This document shows, one piece after another, positions 17,537 to 26,358 of a stretch of DNA of 64,000 nt. The notes below the pieces were generated by a model. It had not been told where the DNA came from. It was given only the letters and a program-made list of their open reading frames with translations, and did not search any database. Source of the DNA: Marinobacter maroccanus (GTDB taxonomy: Bacteria; Pseudomonadota; Gammaproteobacteria; Pseudomonadales; Oleiphilaceae). The stretch is from contig NZ_PSSX01000005.1 of assembly GCF_002933275.1 (NCBI RefSeq), positions 206,896 to 270,895 of the forward strand, written 5' to 3'. The position numbers and the translations under genes were made by a program. Position 1 is the stretch's first letter. Each line of letters starts with the position of its first letter.

Positions 17537-17552
17537 TGTAAAGAAAGGTGAC
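17537..17552 (-). promoter_or_regulatory. conserved upstream box of PEP-CTERM genes, copy C
   Basis: On the minus strand it reads GTCACCTTTCTTTACA, matching GTC-N4-TT-N-TTTACA. It lies 53 bp upstream of the -24 element, almost the same distance as copy B. Confidence 0.6.
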
Positions 17553-17592
17553 GCTCATCATTGTGCGATGTATTGGTAAGTTAACAGTTTGA

Positions 17593-18540
17593 TCAAACCG
17601 GCCTCTTATTCTCCCGATAGAACCGAAAAATCTCCTTCAACGGCCGCTTCGGCTCAAACCCGAACTCATTAACAAATGCCCGCCCGTCAATCACCACCGG
17701 ATACTTGAAGAACGCCATCAGATAGGACGGAAAGCTCTTCAGCTTCAGAGTGCCAAGTATCATCTTCGGAATCATCGGTGGGATGGAGGGCACCTGGATT
17801 CGCTTGCAGCCACATAATTTGAGCGCGTGCTGATAGGCCACCCAATCCTGCGGAGCCACGTTGTATACCCCACGTGTCGGTTTTTTATACGCCAGCACAA
17901 TGGCATCGGCCATGTCATCAATGTGGATAAATTGCATCATGGGTGAAAAGCCCGCCAGCACAGGTGCGCGTTCGCTGGCGAGCAGGGTGCTGATGGTGTT
18001 GCGCACGCCGGGGCCCACGATGTTGCAGGGGCGCAGAATGGTGATGTTCAGTTCCGGGTAGCGCCACAGGTAAATGTTCGCCAGGTTCTCCAGTTCCACG
18101 GAATCAATGAGGTCGGCACTGAGCCCGGCGCTTTTCAGTGGCGCCGATTCATCTATGAGTGCCGGGTTGTAGGCCACCGCTCCGTAGACGTGGAACGTGG
18201 AGAGCACCACCACCCGCTTGATGCCGTATTTGTGGCTCAGGTCCAGCAGTTTCTGGGTGCCCAGCACATTGGCGTTGTACCGCCGCATGCGGGTCAGCTG
18301 GCTGGACATGATCCGCCCCATGTGGATTACGCCATCAAACTGGTAGCGCCGGAACAGGTCCTCGAATACCCGCTTGTTGAAATCGATGCAGTAGCTTGGG
18401 ATGTCGTCGCCCAGGTAGACCTGTTCCCGGAAATCCACGGCGACCAGGTCGCAGGTATCCCTGAGCTGTTCGATGACCTGTTGGGCGAGGGCGCCAGCGG
18501 CGCCGGTAATCAGAATGTGCGGTCTGCGTTGTTCGGTCAT
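17593..18540 (-). CDS. NAD-dependent epimerase/dehydratase family (extended SDR) protein
   Basis: This 315-residue protein has an N-terminal Rossmann motif (ILITGAAGALAQQ, residues 10-22), then DGVIHMGRIMS and RPCNIVGPGVRN as in extended short-chain dehydrogenases. The usual catalytic Tyr-x3-Lys is not visible where expected; that region reads DLIDSVELENLA. It may therefore be a non-classical member or a nucleotide-binding protein. Its start overlaps the stop of the acyltransferase gene by one base (shared A), showing translational coupling. The SDR/acyltransferase pairing points to lipid metabolism, but no substrate can be named. Confidence 0.8.
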   Translation of the reverse strand: MTEQRRPHILITGAAGALAQQVIEQLRDTCDLVAVDFREQVYLGDDIPSYCIDFNKRVFEDLFRRYQFDGVIHMGRIMSSQLTRMRRYNANVLGTQKLLDLSHKYGIKRVVVLSTFHVYGAVAYNPALIDESAPLKSAGLSADLIDSVELENLANIYLWRYPELNITILRPCNIVGPGVRNTISTLLASERAPVLAGFSPMMQFIHIDDMADAIVLAYKKPTRGVYNVAPQDWVAYQHALKLCGCKRIQVPSIPPMIPKMILGTLKLKSFPSYLMAFFKYPVVIDGRAFVNEFGFEPKRPLKEIFRFYRENKRPV

Positions 18541-19355
18541 CAGAAAAGCCTTTTCCTTTCGCTCAGTCCCTTGTCGATCAGCCGGCTGATTTCCGCCTTG
18601 ACCTTCTCAACCCGTTCGGTGACCTGCTCTTCGGGGATTTCCAGATCGTCAAAGTACATCGGGGCTCCGAAGTTAAGGTGCACTTTTGCCGGCAGCACGA
18701 CGGGCATGGCGACCGGGGCGTAGGGGATGCCCAGGGCCTTTGCCAGGGGTTTGATGTTGGCGATGGCCGGGATGGTCTCCTCGCAGCCCACCACACCCAC
18801 GGGCACAATCGGCGCCTTGTACTTCATCGCCAGGTGCATGAAGCCATTGCCAAACCGTTTGAGCTGGTAGCGGTCCTGGTAGAGTTTCCCGGAGCCGCGT
18901 ACGCCCTCGGGAAACACAATGACGGCTTCATTGTTGGCGAGCATCTTGGCGCAGTTGACAGGGTCGCCCAGCACGGCGCCCACCTCATTCAGCAGGTTGC
19001 CCAGCCAGGGCACAGTCGGGAAAAAGCGTTCAATCATTGCCCTTGGAATGCGGGCATCTTTTTCGCGGGAGGCGAGGGCATAGCCAATCAGCAGGCCGTC
19101 GATAGGTAGCTGCCCGCTGTGGTTCGCGATAATCAGCACGGGCCCATCCGCGGGAATGTTCTCGACGCCGTGGGCCTGGACCCGGAAATACTTCTCGTAA
19201 ATCTGTTTGGTGAGCGAAAGCCCGGATTTCATGGCTTCGTTGTTGTAGCCCCAGGGATCATAGCCCAGGCTCCCTATGGGTTTGCGGATGCGGTTGATAT
19301 GCTCCTCCAGTTCCGCGGGAACCAGTCGGGTTTTGAGAAACGATGCCAGGCTCAT
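18540..19355 (-). CDS. PlsC-like lysophospholipid acyltransferase family protein
   Basis: This 271-residue protein carries the acyltransferase motif NHSGQLPID (His and Asp of the active site, with a spacing longer than in classical NHxxxxD enzymes) and the second block FPEGVRGSGK. It probably transfers an acyl group to a lysolipid or related acceptor at the inner membrane. It overlaps the mutarotase gene upstream by four bases and the SDR gene downstream by one, so the three form an operon. It is a divergent branch rather than the housekeeping PlsC. Confidence 0.82.
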   Translation of the reverse strand: MSLASFLKTRLVPAELEEHINRIRKPIGSLGYDPWGYNNEAMKSGLSLTKQIYEKYFRVQAHGVENIPADGPVLIIANHSGQLPIDGLLIGYALASREKDARIPRAMIERFFPTVPWLGNLLNEVGAVLGDPVNCAKMLANNEAVIVFPEGVRGSGKLYQDRYQLKRFGNGFMHLAMKYKAPIVPVGVVGCEETIPAIANIKPLAKALGIPYAPVAMPVVLPAKVHLNFGAPMYFDDLEIPEEQVTERVEKVKAEISRLIDKGLSERKRLF

Positions 19356-20275
19356 GATTTCCTTCCGATGAATACGCCTAATGTGTGGCTTTGTCCTTTA
19401 TTTAGCACCCGGTAATCGCTGGCGGCATTGGCGGTTTCGACGCACAGCATGGACTGCCAGGCCGTATCGGGAAAATCCGACAGTTTTGCCGCTTTCGCGG
19501 GGCCCGGGTTCCAGACAATGGTTGAGTCGCTGCCCACGGCGGAGAGTTTGCGGCCGCTTCGCGGTGTCACGATGGTCAGGGTCTCGCCGCTCTCGTAGAT
19601 CCGGTCAGTTTCGCCCTCGAAGTACACCGGCCCCTCCTGGTTGCGGTATTCCCAGTTATCCAGGGTGTCGATGTACTGGCTGTTTCCAAGGCCCAGTATT
19701 CGAGTGCGGGTGATGTCGCTGGTGGGCAAATAGGTATGGAGCGCCTGGGTAAAGGCCAGGGGATCGTTCCCCAGGTTTGTGGTGGTCAGCGCCAGCTGGC
19801 AGCCCCGGATGGAAAAGCTGAAGGTGAGCAGGGCGAGTGCGTGGCCGGCCCAGACATCACTGAAATCTTCATTAGCATCCAGGGATAGGCTGATTTCTAC
19901 CTCGTGGGCGTTCTCCCGGACATCTTCCAGTTTCCAGAGCGCGGTGCGGGCAAACCCGTGGGCTTTGTCGGTATGGATACGTTTGCGAACTTCCGGCGCA
20001 TTGCGGGCCGGATCACCGAACCAGGGCCAGCAGACCGGAATGCCTCCACGAATGGCACGGCCAGGCTCGTAGCGGGCGGTTGGGCTCATCCACAGCCAGT
20101 CAGATTCGTCCTGGGGCTTGAAGCTTGCCAGGTGGGCGCCCTGTAAAAACAGGGTGGCCTGGAACAAGGGGTGGTGTACCTCAAGGGCTTCCAGTTGCCC
20201 GATCGTTTTCCAGCGCGTGAAGGACCATTGGCCCGGAGAGAGTGAGAGCGGTGGCCTGTTACTGCTTTCTGACAT
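19352..20275 (-). CDS. D-hexose-6-phosphate mutarotase (YeaD-like aldose 1-epimerase family)
   Basis: This 307-residue protein should interconvert alpha and beta anomers of hexose 6-phosphates. Family landmarks include GGIPVCWPWFGDP near residue 78, KAHGFARTALW near 105, FTQALHTYLPTSDI near 182, and VCVETANA near 280 containing the likely catalytic Glu. It is the first gene of the three-gene minus-strand set and divergent from the 2OG oxygenase. The connection between a sugar-phosphate mutarotase and the two lipid-type genes behind it is unclear. Confidence 0.85.
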   Translation of the reverse strand: MSESSNRPPLSLSPGQWSFTRWKTIGQLEALEVHHPLFQATLFLQGAHLASFKPQDESDWLWMSPTARYEPGRAIRGGIPVCWPWFGDPARNAPEVRKRIHTDKAHGFARTALWKLEDVRENAHEVEISLSLDANEDFSDVWAGHALALLTFSFSIRGCQLALTTTNLGNDPLAFTQALHTYLPTSDITRTRILGLGNSQYIDTLDNWEYRNQEGPVYFEGETDRIYESGETLTIVTPRSGRKLSAVGSDSTIVWNPGPAKAAKLSDFPDTAWQSMLCVETANAASDYRVLNKGQSHTLGVFIGRKS

Positions 20276-20393
20276 GGTTATCTGCTAAGTGAAACCGGTT
20301 AAGTGTATTTGCCTACACAGAGAGTAAATTAAAACTGCCGCTCCGGCGAGAATTGCGCCTAAAATACGCTCAAATTTCGCACGAGGCCAGCCG

Positions 20394-21143
20394 ATGGAAA
20401 CGCCGGTAATCATCCCGATCCATGATCCCCTTATCACCCCTTTGCAGAGCGCCGAGGATGCGGTGGCAGGTAGTGATGTCCAGCTGATGGGCCTTGCGCC
20501 GGATCAACGTGAGGCCTTGTCTGAGGACTGGCTGGATGAGCTGGCTTTGGGGCTGAGCGAGCACGGCTGGATGTCGGTTGACGCGCGGTCATGGCTGGGA
20601 AACAACCTGTTGGCCGCATTGAAACAGGAAGTGCAGATTCTCGACCGTACCGATGCCATGAAAAAAGCCGGGATTGGCCGCGGCAATGATCTGGTGCGTG
20701 ACCGTTCGGTGCGCCGCGACAAGATCGCCTGGTTGCAGGGTGTTACTGCGCCTCAGGCAGCGTTGTTCGAATTCTTCGAGATGATTCGTCAGGGCCTGAA
20801 CCAGAGACTGTTTCTGGGCCTGAAGCGGTTTGAAACCCATTACGCTACCTACCACTGCGGTGACTTTTATAAACAGCACCTGGACAGTTTTAAGGGCAGG
20901 GCGTCCCGGGTGGTGAGTCTGGTGCTTTACCTGAACGAAGGGTGGCAGGCAGCAGACGGCGGCGCCCTTCAGGTGTTCAATCGCGATAACGACCTTGAGG
21001 TGTGCGGAACCGTGTTGCCCGAGGCAGGGCGCATGGCGTTGTTCATGAGCGAAGAAATCCCACACGAGGTGTTGCCGGCAAACCGCACCCGTTACAGCCT
21101 GGCCTGCTGGTTCCGCCAGGATGAGGTGCCGCTGCCTTTATAA
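20394..21143 (+). CDS. 2-oxoglutarate/Fe(II)-dependent oxygenase (prolyl 4-hydroxylase-like)
   Basis: This 249-residue protein has a double-stranded beta-helix domain in its C-terminal half. The iron ligands read HLD (in YKQHLDSFKG, near residue 163) and a distal His in EIPHEVLP (near 224). The Arg in NRTRYSLACWF near 232 should bind 2-oxoglutarate. The family includes SM-20/P4H-like protein hydroxylases. The N-terminal ~90 residues are less conserved. It stands alone between the mutarotase operon and the SRP RNA gene. The substrate is unknown. Confidence 0.82.
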   Translation: METPVIIPIHDPLITPLQSAEDAVAGSDVQLMGLAPDQREALSEDWLDELALGLSEHGWMSVDARSWLGNNLLAALKQEVQILDRTDAMKKAGIGRGNDLVRDRSVRRDKIAWLQGVTAPQAALFEFFEMIRQGLNQRLFLGLKRFETHYATYHCGDFYKQHLDSFKGRASRVVSLVLYLNEGWQAADGGALQVFNRDNDLEVCGTVLPEAGRMALFMSEEIPHEVLPANRTRYSLACWFRQDEVPLPL

Positions 21144-21176
21144 TAAGGCCTATGCTGGCGGCGTGCGGATTTGTCA

Positions 21177-21205
21177 TTGTAGTGTGCAAACCCTTTTGCT
21201 AATAT
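21177..21205 (+). promoter_or_regulatory. sigma-70 promoter of the SRP RNA gene
   Basis: A -35 element TTGTAG (21177-21182) and a -10 element TAATAT (21200-21205) are separated by 17 bases. Transcription should begin near 21212, leaving a leader of about 30 nt before the mature 4.5S RNA, as expected for a processed precursor. Confidence 0.6.
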
Positions 21206-21244
21206 GCGCGCCGCTTTCAGGGAATTGTCCTGAAACGCCGTTAT

Positions 21245-21355
21245 GGTGGCTCCATTGGTGCCTCCGCAACATGAAACCGTGAACCCGGTCAGGCCCGGAA
21301 GGGAGCAGCCGCAGCGGTGGAATTGTGTGCCGGGGTGTCGCTGGTGGAGTCACCC
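21245..21355 (+). ncRNA. ffs: 4.5S signal recognition particle RNA
   Basis: This is the small bacterial SRP RNA that binds Ffh and FtsY and targets membrane proteins. The conserved apical core GGTCAGGCCCGGAAGGGAGC contains the GGAA tetraloop, and the asymmetric loop strand GCAGCCGCAG follows. The distal strand GTGCCGGGGTGTCGCTGG pairs back. The ends GGTGGCTCC and GGAGTCACC form the closing stem. It lies upstream of dnaX, as in many gammaproteobacteria. The ends are accurate to a few bases. Confidence 0.93.
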
Positions 21356-21513
21356 CCAGTTTTCTCCCCTCGCTTGTTTTTCCTTCTGATTATCCTTGAT
21401 AGCCATGAACTTATGTGCGGCACTTGTGCGTGCGTTTCCGGGATCAAGTCTGCTTCTTATAGATCTTTGTCCGTGCTAAGGTTAGAGCCGTTTTTAACTG
21501 CAGTTGGCGGAAC

Positions 21514-23475
21514 ATGAGCTACCAGGTACTTGCCCGTAAATGGCGCCCACGCACCTTCGAGGATATGGTGGGCCAGGAACACGTGCTTCAGGCGTTGATT
21601 CACGCCCTGGAGAGCCAGCGTCTTCATCACGCCTATCTGTTCACGGGGACCCGTGGGGTAGGCAAGACCACCATTGGCCGGCTGCTCGCCCGCTGCCTGA
21701 ACTGCGAAACCGGCGTTACGCCCAATCCCTGCGGTGAGTGTTCAAGCTGCCAGGAGATCCAGGAAGGCCGGTTTGTGGATCTGATCGAGATTGACGCCGC
21801 GTCCCGGACGGGCGTTGATGACATGCGTGAACTGACCGATAACGTTCAGTATTCGCCAACCCGTGGCCGCTACAAGGTGTACCTCATCGACGAGGTGCAC
21901 ATGCTGACCAATCAGTCGTTCAATGCCTTCCTGAAGACTCTTGAAGAGCCACCGGAACACGTCAAGTTCCTGCTGGCCACCACCGACCCCCAGAAGTTGC
22001 CGGTCACCGTGCTGTCACGGTGTCTGCAGTTCAATCTCAAACGCATGACTCCGGAACACATCGCTGGCCACCTCCGCCATGTGCTGGGTGCCGAGGAGAT
22101 TCCGTTCGAGGAACCGGCCCTGTGGCTCCTGGCCCGGGCTGCCGATGGGAGTATGCGAGATGCGTTGAGCCTGACCGATCAGGCGATCGCCTTTGGCAAC
22201 CAGAAGCTGTCGGCCAGTGATGTCAGCAATATGCTGGGCACCATTGACCAGCGGGATATTGAGCGCATCGTGAATGCACTAGTTGAAGGTGACGGCCCGG
22301 CTTTGCTGGCGGAAATCAGCCGGATTTCGGACTTTGCGCCAGATTACAGTGTCATCCTTGCCGATCTGCTGTCGCTTTTTCACCGGGTCACCATGGAGCA
22401 GGTGGTTCCGGGTAGTGCCGATAACGCCCTGGGCGATGCCGAGCAGGTCCAGGCCCTGGCCCGTAAGCTCAGTGCCGAAGACGCCCAGCTTTTCTATCAG
22501 TCTGCGCTGATTGGCCGGAAAGACCTCACCATTACGCCCGATGCCCGGATGGGTTTCGAAATGACGTTGCTCCGGATGCTGGCCTTTCGCCCCGGGGCTG
22601 ATCGGCGCGAGCCGCCCGCTATAAGCTCCGGTGGTCAGTCTGCCGCCTCCGAGCCACGGGATGAGCCCGACCCGGCGCCGACACCACCACAGGAGCCGGC
22701 TGCGCAAATAGAATCGAAACAGCCGGAACCGCAGCCGCCACAATCCGGGCCGGCAACGGACGTCGCCGCGGAGCAGGCTCAAGAATCCAGCGAGGTTCCC
22801 GCACAGCCAGAGCCTGAACCAGAATCCCAGGACGAGGCTCCGCCTTTGGCGGACGAGGATGCATCCTGGCTGGCCAGTCTCGATGCGCAGGCTGGGGCGA
22901 CCGCAGAGTATGAAGAGAACTATCCTTTAAGTGATGAGGCTCCTGTTGCAGAGGAGTCAGCACCGGAGGTTGCCGCCGAGCCAGCCGTTCAGCCTGCCCC
23001 GGCTCCGGAACCCGCTTTTGCAGAGCCTCAACCAGAGCCTGAGCCAGCGGCCGAAGCTGCCCCTGAAGCTGAGGGGGAGTTCGTTTGGCACCGGGATTTC
23101 CGGAGTCTCGGCATTATTGGTATGCCCGGCAACCTCGCGAGTCACGGCGCCATGTCGCGGGACGGCGATCTGATTACGCTGACCATTGATGAGGGCTACG
23201 CCAGGCTGTTGAACAGCCGGCACGAGGAAAAGATTCTCGCTGCCTTGAGAAACCGTTTTGGCGACTCCATTCAGTTACGTACAGAACAGGGCAATCCGGG
23301 GCCTCATACCCCGGCGGCTTATGAGGAACGCCAGCGAAAGGCGCGCCAGAAAGCCGCGGAGGCGTCCATTCACCAGGATTCGGTCGTAAAGTCTATCGTT
23401 GAACGATTCGAGGCACGGGTAGTCGAAGACAGTATCCGGCCGGCCGAGACAAGGCCAGAGACAAGCAGGAGATAA
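21514..23475 (+). CDS. dnaX: DNA polymerase III subunits gamma and tau
   Basis: This 653-residue clamp-loader ATPase contains an AAA+ domain with Walker A GTRGVGKT (45-52). The four-Cys zinc module lies in CLNCETGVTPNPCGECSSC, Walker B is in YLIDEVHM, and sensor/SRC motif is LSRCLQF. The collar domain ends near residue 365. A Pro/Glu/Ala-rich linker (about 368-515) joins to the C-terminal tau domain that contacts DnaB and the alpha subunit. No obvious A-rich slippery heptamer was noted, so whether a short gamma form is made is unclear. It is followed 3 bp later by ybaB. Confidence 0.97.
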   Translation: MSYQVLARKWRPRTFEDMVGQEHVLQALIHALESQRLHHAYLFTGTRGVGKTTIGRLLARCLNCETGVTPNPCGECSSCQEIQEGRFVDLIEIDAASRTGVDDMRELTDNVQYSPTRGRYKVYLIDEVHMLTNQSFNAFLKTLEEPPEHVKFLLATTDPQKLPVTVLSRCLQFNLKRMTPEHIAGHLRHVLGAEEIPFEEPALWLLARAADGSMRDALSLTDQAIAFGNQKLSASDVSNMLGTIDQRDIERIVNALVEGDGPALLAEISRISDFAPDYSVILADLLSLFHRVTMEQVVPGSADNALGDAEQVQALARKLSAEDAQLFYQSALIGRKDLTITPDARMGFEMTLLRMLAFRPGADRREPPAISSGGQSAASEPRDEPDPAPTPPQEPAAQIESKQPEPQPPQSGPATDVAAEQAQESSEVPAQPEPEPESQDEAPPLADEDASWLASLDAQAGATAEYEENYPLSDEAPVAEESAPEVAAEPAVQPAPAPEPAFAEPQPEPEPAAEAAPEAEGEFVWHRDFRSLGIIGMPGNLASHGAMSRDGDLITLTIDEGYARLLNSRHEEKILAALRNRFGDSIQLRTEQGNPGPHTPAAYEERQRKARQKAAEASIHQDSVVKSIVERFEARVVEDSIRPAETRPETSRR

Positions 23476-23478
23476 GTT

Positions 23479-23802
23479 ATGATGAACAATATGGGCGACA
23501 TGATGAAAAAAGCCCAGAAAATGCAGGAAGAGATGCAGAAGGCCCAGGAAGAAATCGCCAAGGCAGAAGTGACTGGCGAAGCCGGTGCCGGGCTGGTCAA
23601 AGTCACCATGAATGGCCGCCACGACGTTCGTAAAGTGGACATCGACTCATCTCTGATGTCTGAGGAAAAGGACATCCTGGAAGACCTTCTGGCCGCTGCG
23701 GTAAACGATGCCGTTCGGCGTGTTGAGGAAAATCAGAAGGAGAAGATGTCCGGTATGATGTCGGGCATGGGTCTGCCGCCCGGTTTCAAGATGCCGTTCT
23801 GA
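23479..23802 (+). CDS. ybaB: nucleoid-associated protein, YbaB/EbfC family
   Basis: This 107-residue DNA-binding protein forms a dimer with a tweezer shape. The N-terminal coiled coil is Met/Lys/Gln-rich ([20 protein letters not shown]), and the core strand reads [16 protein letters not shown] Met-Gly-rich tail ([16 protein letters not shown]) is typical. A second ATG directly follows the first, so the true start may be 23482. It lies between dnaX and recR, the classic order for these genes. Confidence 0.95.
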   Translation: MMNNMGDMMKKAQKMQEEMQKAQEEIAKAEVTGEAGAGLVKVTMNGRHDVRKVDIDSSLMSEEKDILEDLLAAAVNDAVRRVEENQKEKMSGMMSGMGLPPGFKMPF

Positions 23803-23833
23803 ATTTCATCCCGCAGTCGTTTGAGGACCTTTC

Positions 23834-24436
23834 ATGGCGTTCAGCCCCCTGGTTGATGAGCTTGTAGAATCCCTTCGTTGCCTGCCTGGTGTTGGCCAGA
23901 AAACCGCCCAGCGCATGGCCTTCCACTTGCTGGAGCGTGGCCGTTCAGGCGGCACCCGTCTTTCCGACGCATTAAGCCAGGCCATGAACGGTGTCCGGCG
24001 CTGCGAAAGCTGCCAGAACTTCGCCGACACCGAAATCTGCGGCATCTGTGACAATCCCCAGAGGCGCACCGGTACCCTGTGTGTGGTGGAAAGTCCCTCG
24101 GATCTTCTGGCCATTGAGCAGGCTGGTGACTACCGGGGCGGTTATTTCGTCTTGATGGGGCATCTGTCACCCATTGATGGCGTGGGGCCGGAAGAAATTG
24201 GCATCGAACGCCTGCTGAAGCGGATCCGCGACGAAGGTGTTACGGAGCTGATCCTGGCGACCAACCCGACCGTGGAAGGCGAGGCTACCGCCCACTACAT
24301 CGCCGACCGTCTTGATGGCCAAGAGATCCTGATTACTCGTCTGGCCCATGGCATTCCGGTTGGTGGCGAGCTGGGCTATGTTGACGGGTTTACCCTGACT
24401 CACGCATTCCGCGGCCGCAAGCCGCTCTCCGATTGA
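23834..24436 (+). CDS. recR: recombination mediator RecR
   Basis: This 200-residue protein helps load RecA at gaps together with RecO and RecF. An N-terminal helix-hairpin-helix contains [18 protein letters not shown] four-Cys zinc finger spans [16 protein letters not shown] (near residues 57-72). The Toprim domain has [12 protein letters not shown] and later [14 protein letters not shown]. Length is normal for the family (about 200 residues). It follows ybaB by 31 bp and precedes rnd by 31 bp on the same strand. Confidence 0.96.
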   Translation: MAFSPLVDELVESLRCLPGVGQKTAQRMAFHLLERGRSGGTRLSDALSQAMNGVRRCESCQNFADTEICGICDNPQRRTGTLCVVESPSDLLAIEQAGDYRGGYFVLMGHLSPIDGVGPEEIGIERLLKRIRDEGVTELILATNPTVEGEATAHYIADRLDGQEILITRLAHGIPVGGELGYVDGFTLTHAFRGRKPLSD

Positions 24437-24467
24437 ACCAGACCGAATAACCCTACCAGGCACGTTT

Positions 24468-25625
24468 ATGGATATTTCTGCCCAGGCCGCTGCGGCTGTT
24501 GACGTTCCCCCGGCTCCGGCCAACATCCATTGGGTCCGGGAGCCGGAGGCGCTGGACCAATGGCTGGACCGCGCACCGGGCAAGCCTCTGGCGCTGGACA
24601 CGGAATTCGAGCGGGTTAACACCTTTTATCCCATACCGGGTCTGGTTCAGCTGGGTCTCGACGGCGAGTTCTGCCTGGTGGATCCTTCCGTTGCCGAACA
24701 ATCCCGACGTTTCCGGGAAATGCTTGCGGATCCCAATACCCCAAAGCTCCTGTACGCCATGAGCGAAGACCTGGAACTGTTTCGCCAGTGGCTCAACATT
24801 GAGCCTGCCGGTGTGATTGATCTTCAAATCGGTGCCGCGATGGCTGGCGCCGGGTTTTCCCTGGGCTACGCGAGGCTGGTGGAGACCCTGTTCGGCGAGA
24901 CCCTGGACAAGTCCGCCACCCGTTCTGACTGGCTGGCGAGACCGTTAAGCGATGCCCAGCAACGCTACGCCATTGAAGATATCCGTTTTCTGGAGCCGAT
25001 GTACCAGTGGGTCAGCGGATTATTGCGTGATCGCGGACTGGAGGCGGCCCTGGTTGAGGAATCGGCTCGCTTTGCCGATGAGTTGGCGGGGCAGGAAGAT
25101 CCGGATAACCACTACCTGAAACTGCGAGGTGGCTGGACGCTTTCGGCTCAGCAACAAGGAGCACTCAGGGAACTGGTTCGCTGGCGTGAACTGGAATGTC
25201 AGCGGCGGGACCGGCCCAGGAACCGGGTGTTGTCGGATGCGTTATTGATTGCCATTGCGGAAAGGCTGCCAGGCTCCCTGAAGGAGCTCTCCAATATTCA
25301 GGGTGTACCCTCCGGCGCAGTCCGTCGGTATGGTGATGTCCTTATTGAACTTGTTAGCCGGGGATCGACCGCGGATAATTCGTCCCTTGAGAGGATCGCG
25401 CCACCCTTGTCCCGGGATCAGCAGGGGTTCTTCAAGCAGTTAAAGCGCCTTTTCAGAAAAGCGGCGGAAGATTATGATATTCCAATGGAATTGCTGGCGC
25501 CCAGAAAGCGTCTTGAGAAGGTTGTGCAGCACCCCGATCTGGCGCAACACGAATTTTTTCAGGGTTGGCGGGCGCAGATTCTCGCGCCGGTTCGCGCTGA
25601 TATCGAGGAATTACTGAAGTCATGA
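24468..25625 (+). CDS. rnd: ribonuclease D
   Basis: This 385-residue 3'-5' exoribonuclease trims tRNA precursors. The DEDD nuclease domain has motif I LALDTEFERV (near residue 43), motif II around YAMSEDLELF (near 102), and motif III in QQRYAIEDIRFL (near 168). An HRDC domain follows at about residues 225-305, then a second helical domain. The next gene, ycgL, begins within its last codons (4-bp ATGA overlap). Confidence 0.95.
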   Translation: MDISAQAAAAVDVPPAPANIHWVREPEALDQWLDRAPGKPLALDTEFERVNTFYPIPGLVQLGLDGEFCLVDPSVAEQSRRFREMLADPNTPKLLYAMSEDLELFRQWLNIEPAGVIDLQIGAAMAGAGFSLGYARLVETLFGETLDKSATRSDWLARPLSDAQQRYAIEDIRFLEPMYQWVSGLLRDRGLEAALVEESARFADELAGQEDPDNHYLKLRGGWTLSAQQQGALRELVRWRELECQRRDRPRNRVLSDALLIAIAERLPGSLKELSNIQGVPSGAVRRYGDVLIELVSRGSTADNSSLERIAPPLSRDQQGFFKQLKRLFRKAAEDYDIPMELLAPRKRLEKVVQHPDLAQHEFFQGWRAQILAPVRADIEELLKS

Positions 25626-25915
25626 AAGAGCGTGAATTTGTCTCTGTTTTCCGGAGTAGCAAAAAGAATGACACCTATCTTTTTGTTCGCCGCGGACAGA
25701 AGTGGGAAGAGCTTCCAGAGAACCTGCGGGGTATCTTCGGGCAGCCGGTTCATTCCATGGATCTGGTGCTGACGCCGGACCGCAAGCTGGCAAGAACCAC
25801 TGGCAAGCAGGTTCTGGAAGCGATCGGCGAGAAAGACTTCTTTCTGCAGATGCCGGAAGAGCAGGATGGCTACGTGGTGGACTTCAAACGCAAGCTGGAT
25901 CAGCGCAATCCATGA
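25622..25915 (+). CDS. ycgL: YcgL domain protein
   Basis: This 97-residue protein has the YcgL fold: an N-terminal VFRSSKKNDTYLFVRRG strand pair, then the middle helix and LTPDRKLARTTGKQVLEAI. Its function is not established in any species I know of. It overlaps rnd by four bases and is overlapped by ycgN. The rnd-ycgL-ycgN order is common in Pseudomonas-like genomes. Confidence 0.92.
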   Translation: MKEREFVSVFRSSKKNDTYLFVRRGQKWEELPENLRGIFGQPVHSMDLVLTPDRKLARTTGKQVLEAIGEKDFFLQMPEEQDGYVVDFKRKLDQRNP

Positions 25916-26358
25916 TTGCCCAGGTGCCGTTCTGGCAGCGTAAGCGTCTGCACGAGATGACGCCCCAGGAGTGGGAGTCTCTCTGCGACGGTTGCGGTAA
26001 ATGTTGCCTGAACAAACTGGAAGACGAAGACACTGGTGAGGTTTACCACACCGACCTGGTGTGTCGTTACATGGACGAGGAAACCTGCCAATGCACCGTT
26101 TATGAAGATCGGCTGCAGAAAGTGCCGGGCTGCACAGTGCTGACACCGGATACCGTCAGCGACTACCATTGGTTGCCGTATACCTGCGCCTACCGGACGT
26201 TGGCTGAAGACCGGCCACTGGCCGAGTGGCATCCTCTTCGAAGTGGGGATCCGGATTCGGTTCACGAGGCCGGCGTTTCGATCCGTCACAAGGTGATGTC
26301 AGAGGACCGCGTGCCGGAAGAAGACTGGGAAGAACACATCATTCACTGGATCCTGTAA
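25912..26358 (+). CDS. ycgN: YcgN family cysteine-cluster protein
   Basis: This 148-residue protein has a conserved Cys cluster: CDGCGKCC (near residues 25-32), then CRYMDEETCQC, a single Cys in VPGCTVL and another in YTCAYRTL. The pattern is that of the YcgN/YkgJ Fe-S or zinc-binding family. I chose the ATG at 25912, overlapping the ycgL stop, because it begins the conserved MIAQVPFWQRK start; the frame extends further upstream without a matching protein. The biochemical role is unknown. Confidence 0.92.
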   Translation: MIAQVPFWQRKRLHEMTPQEWESLCDGCGKCCLNKLEDEDTGEVYHTDLVCRYMDEETCQCTVYEDRLQKVPGCTVLTPDTVSDYHWLPYTCAYRTLAEDRPLAEWHPLRSGDPDSVHEAGVSIRHKVMSEDRVPEEDWEEHIIHWIL

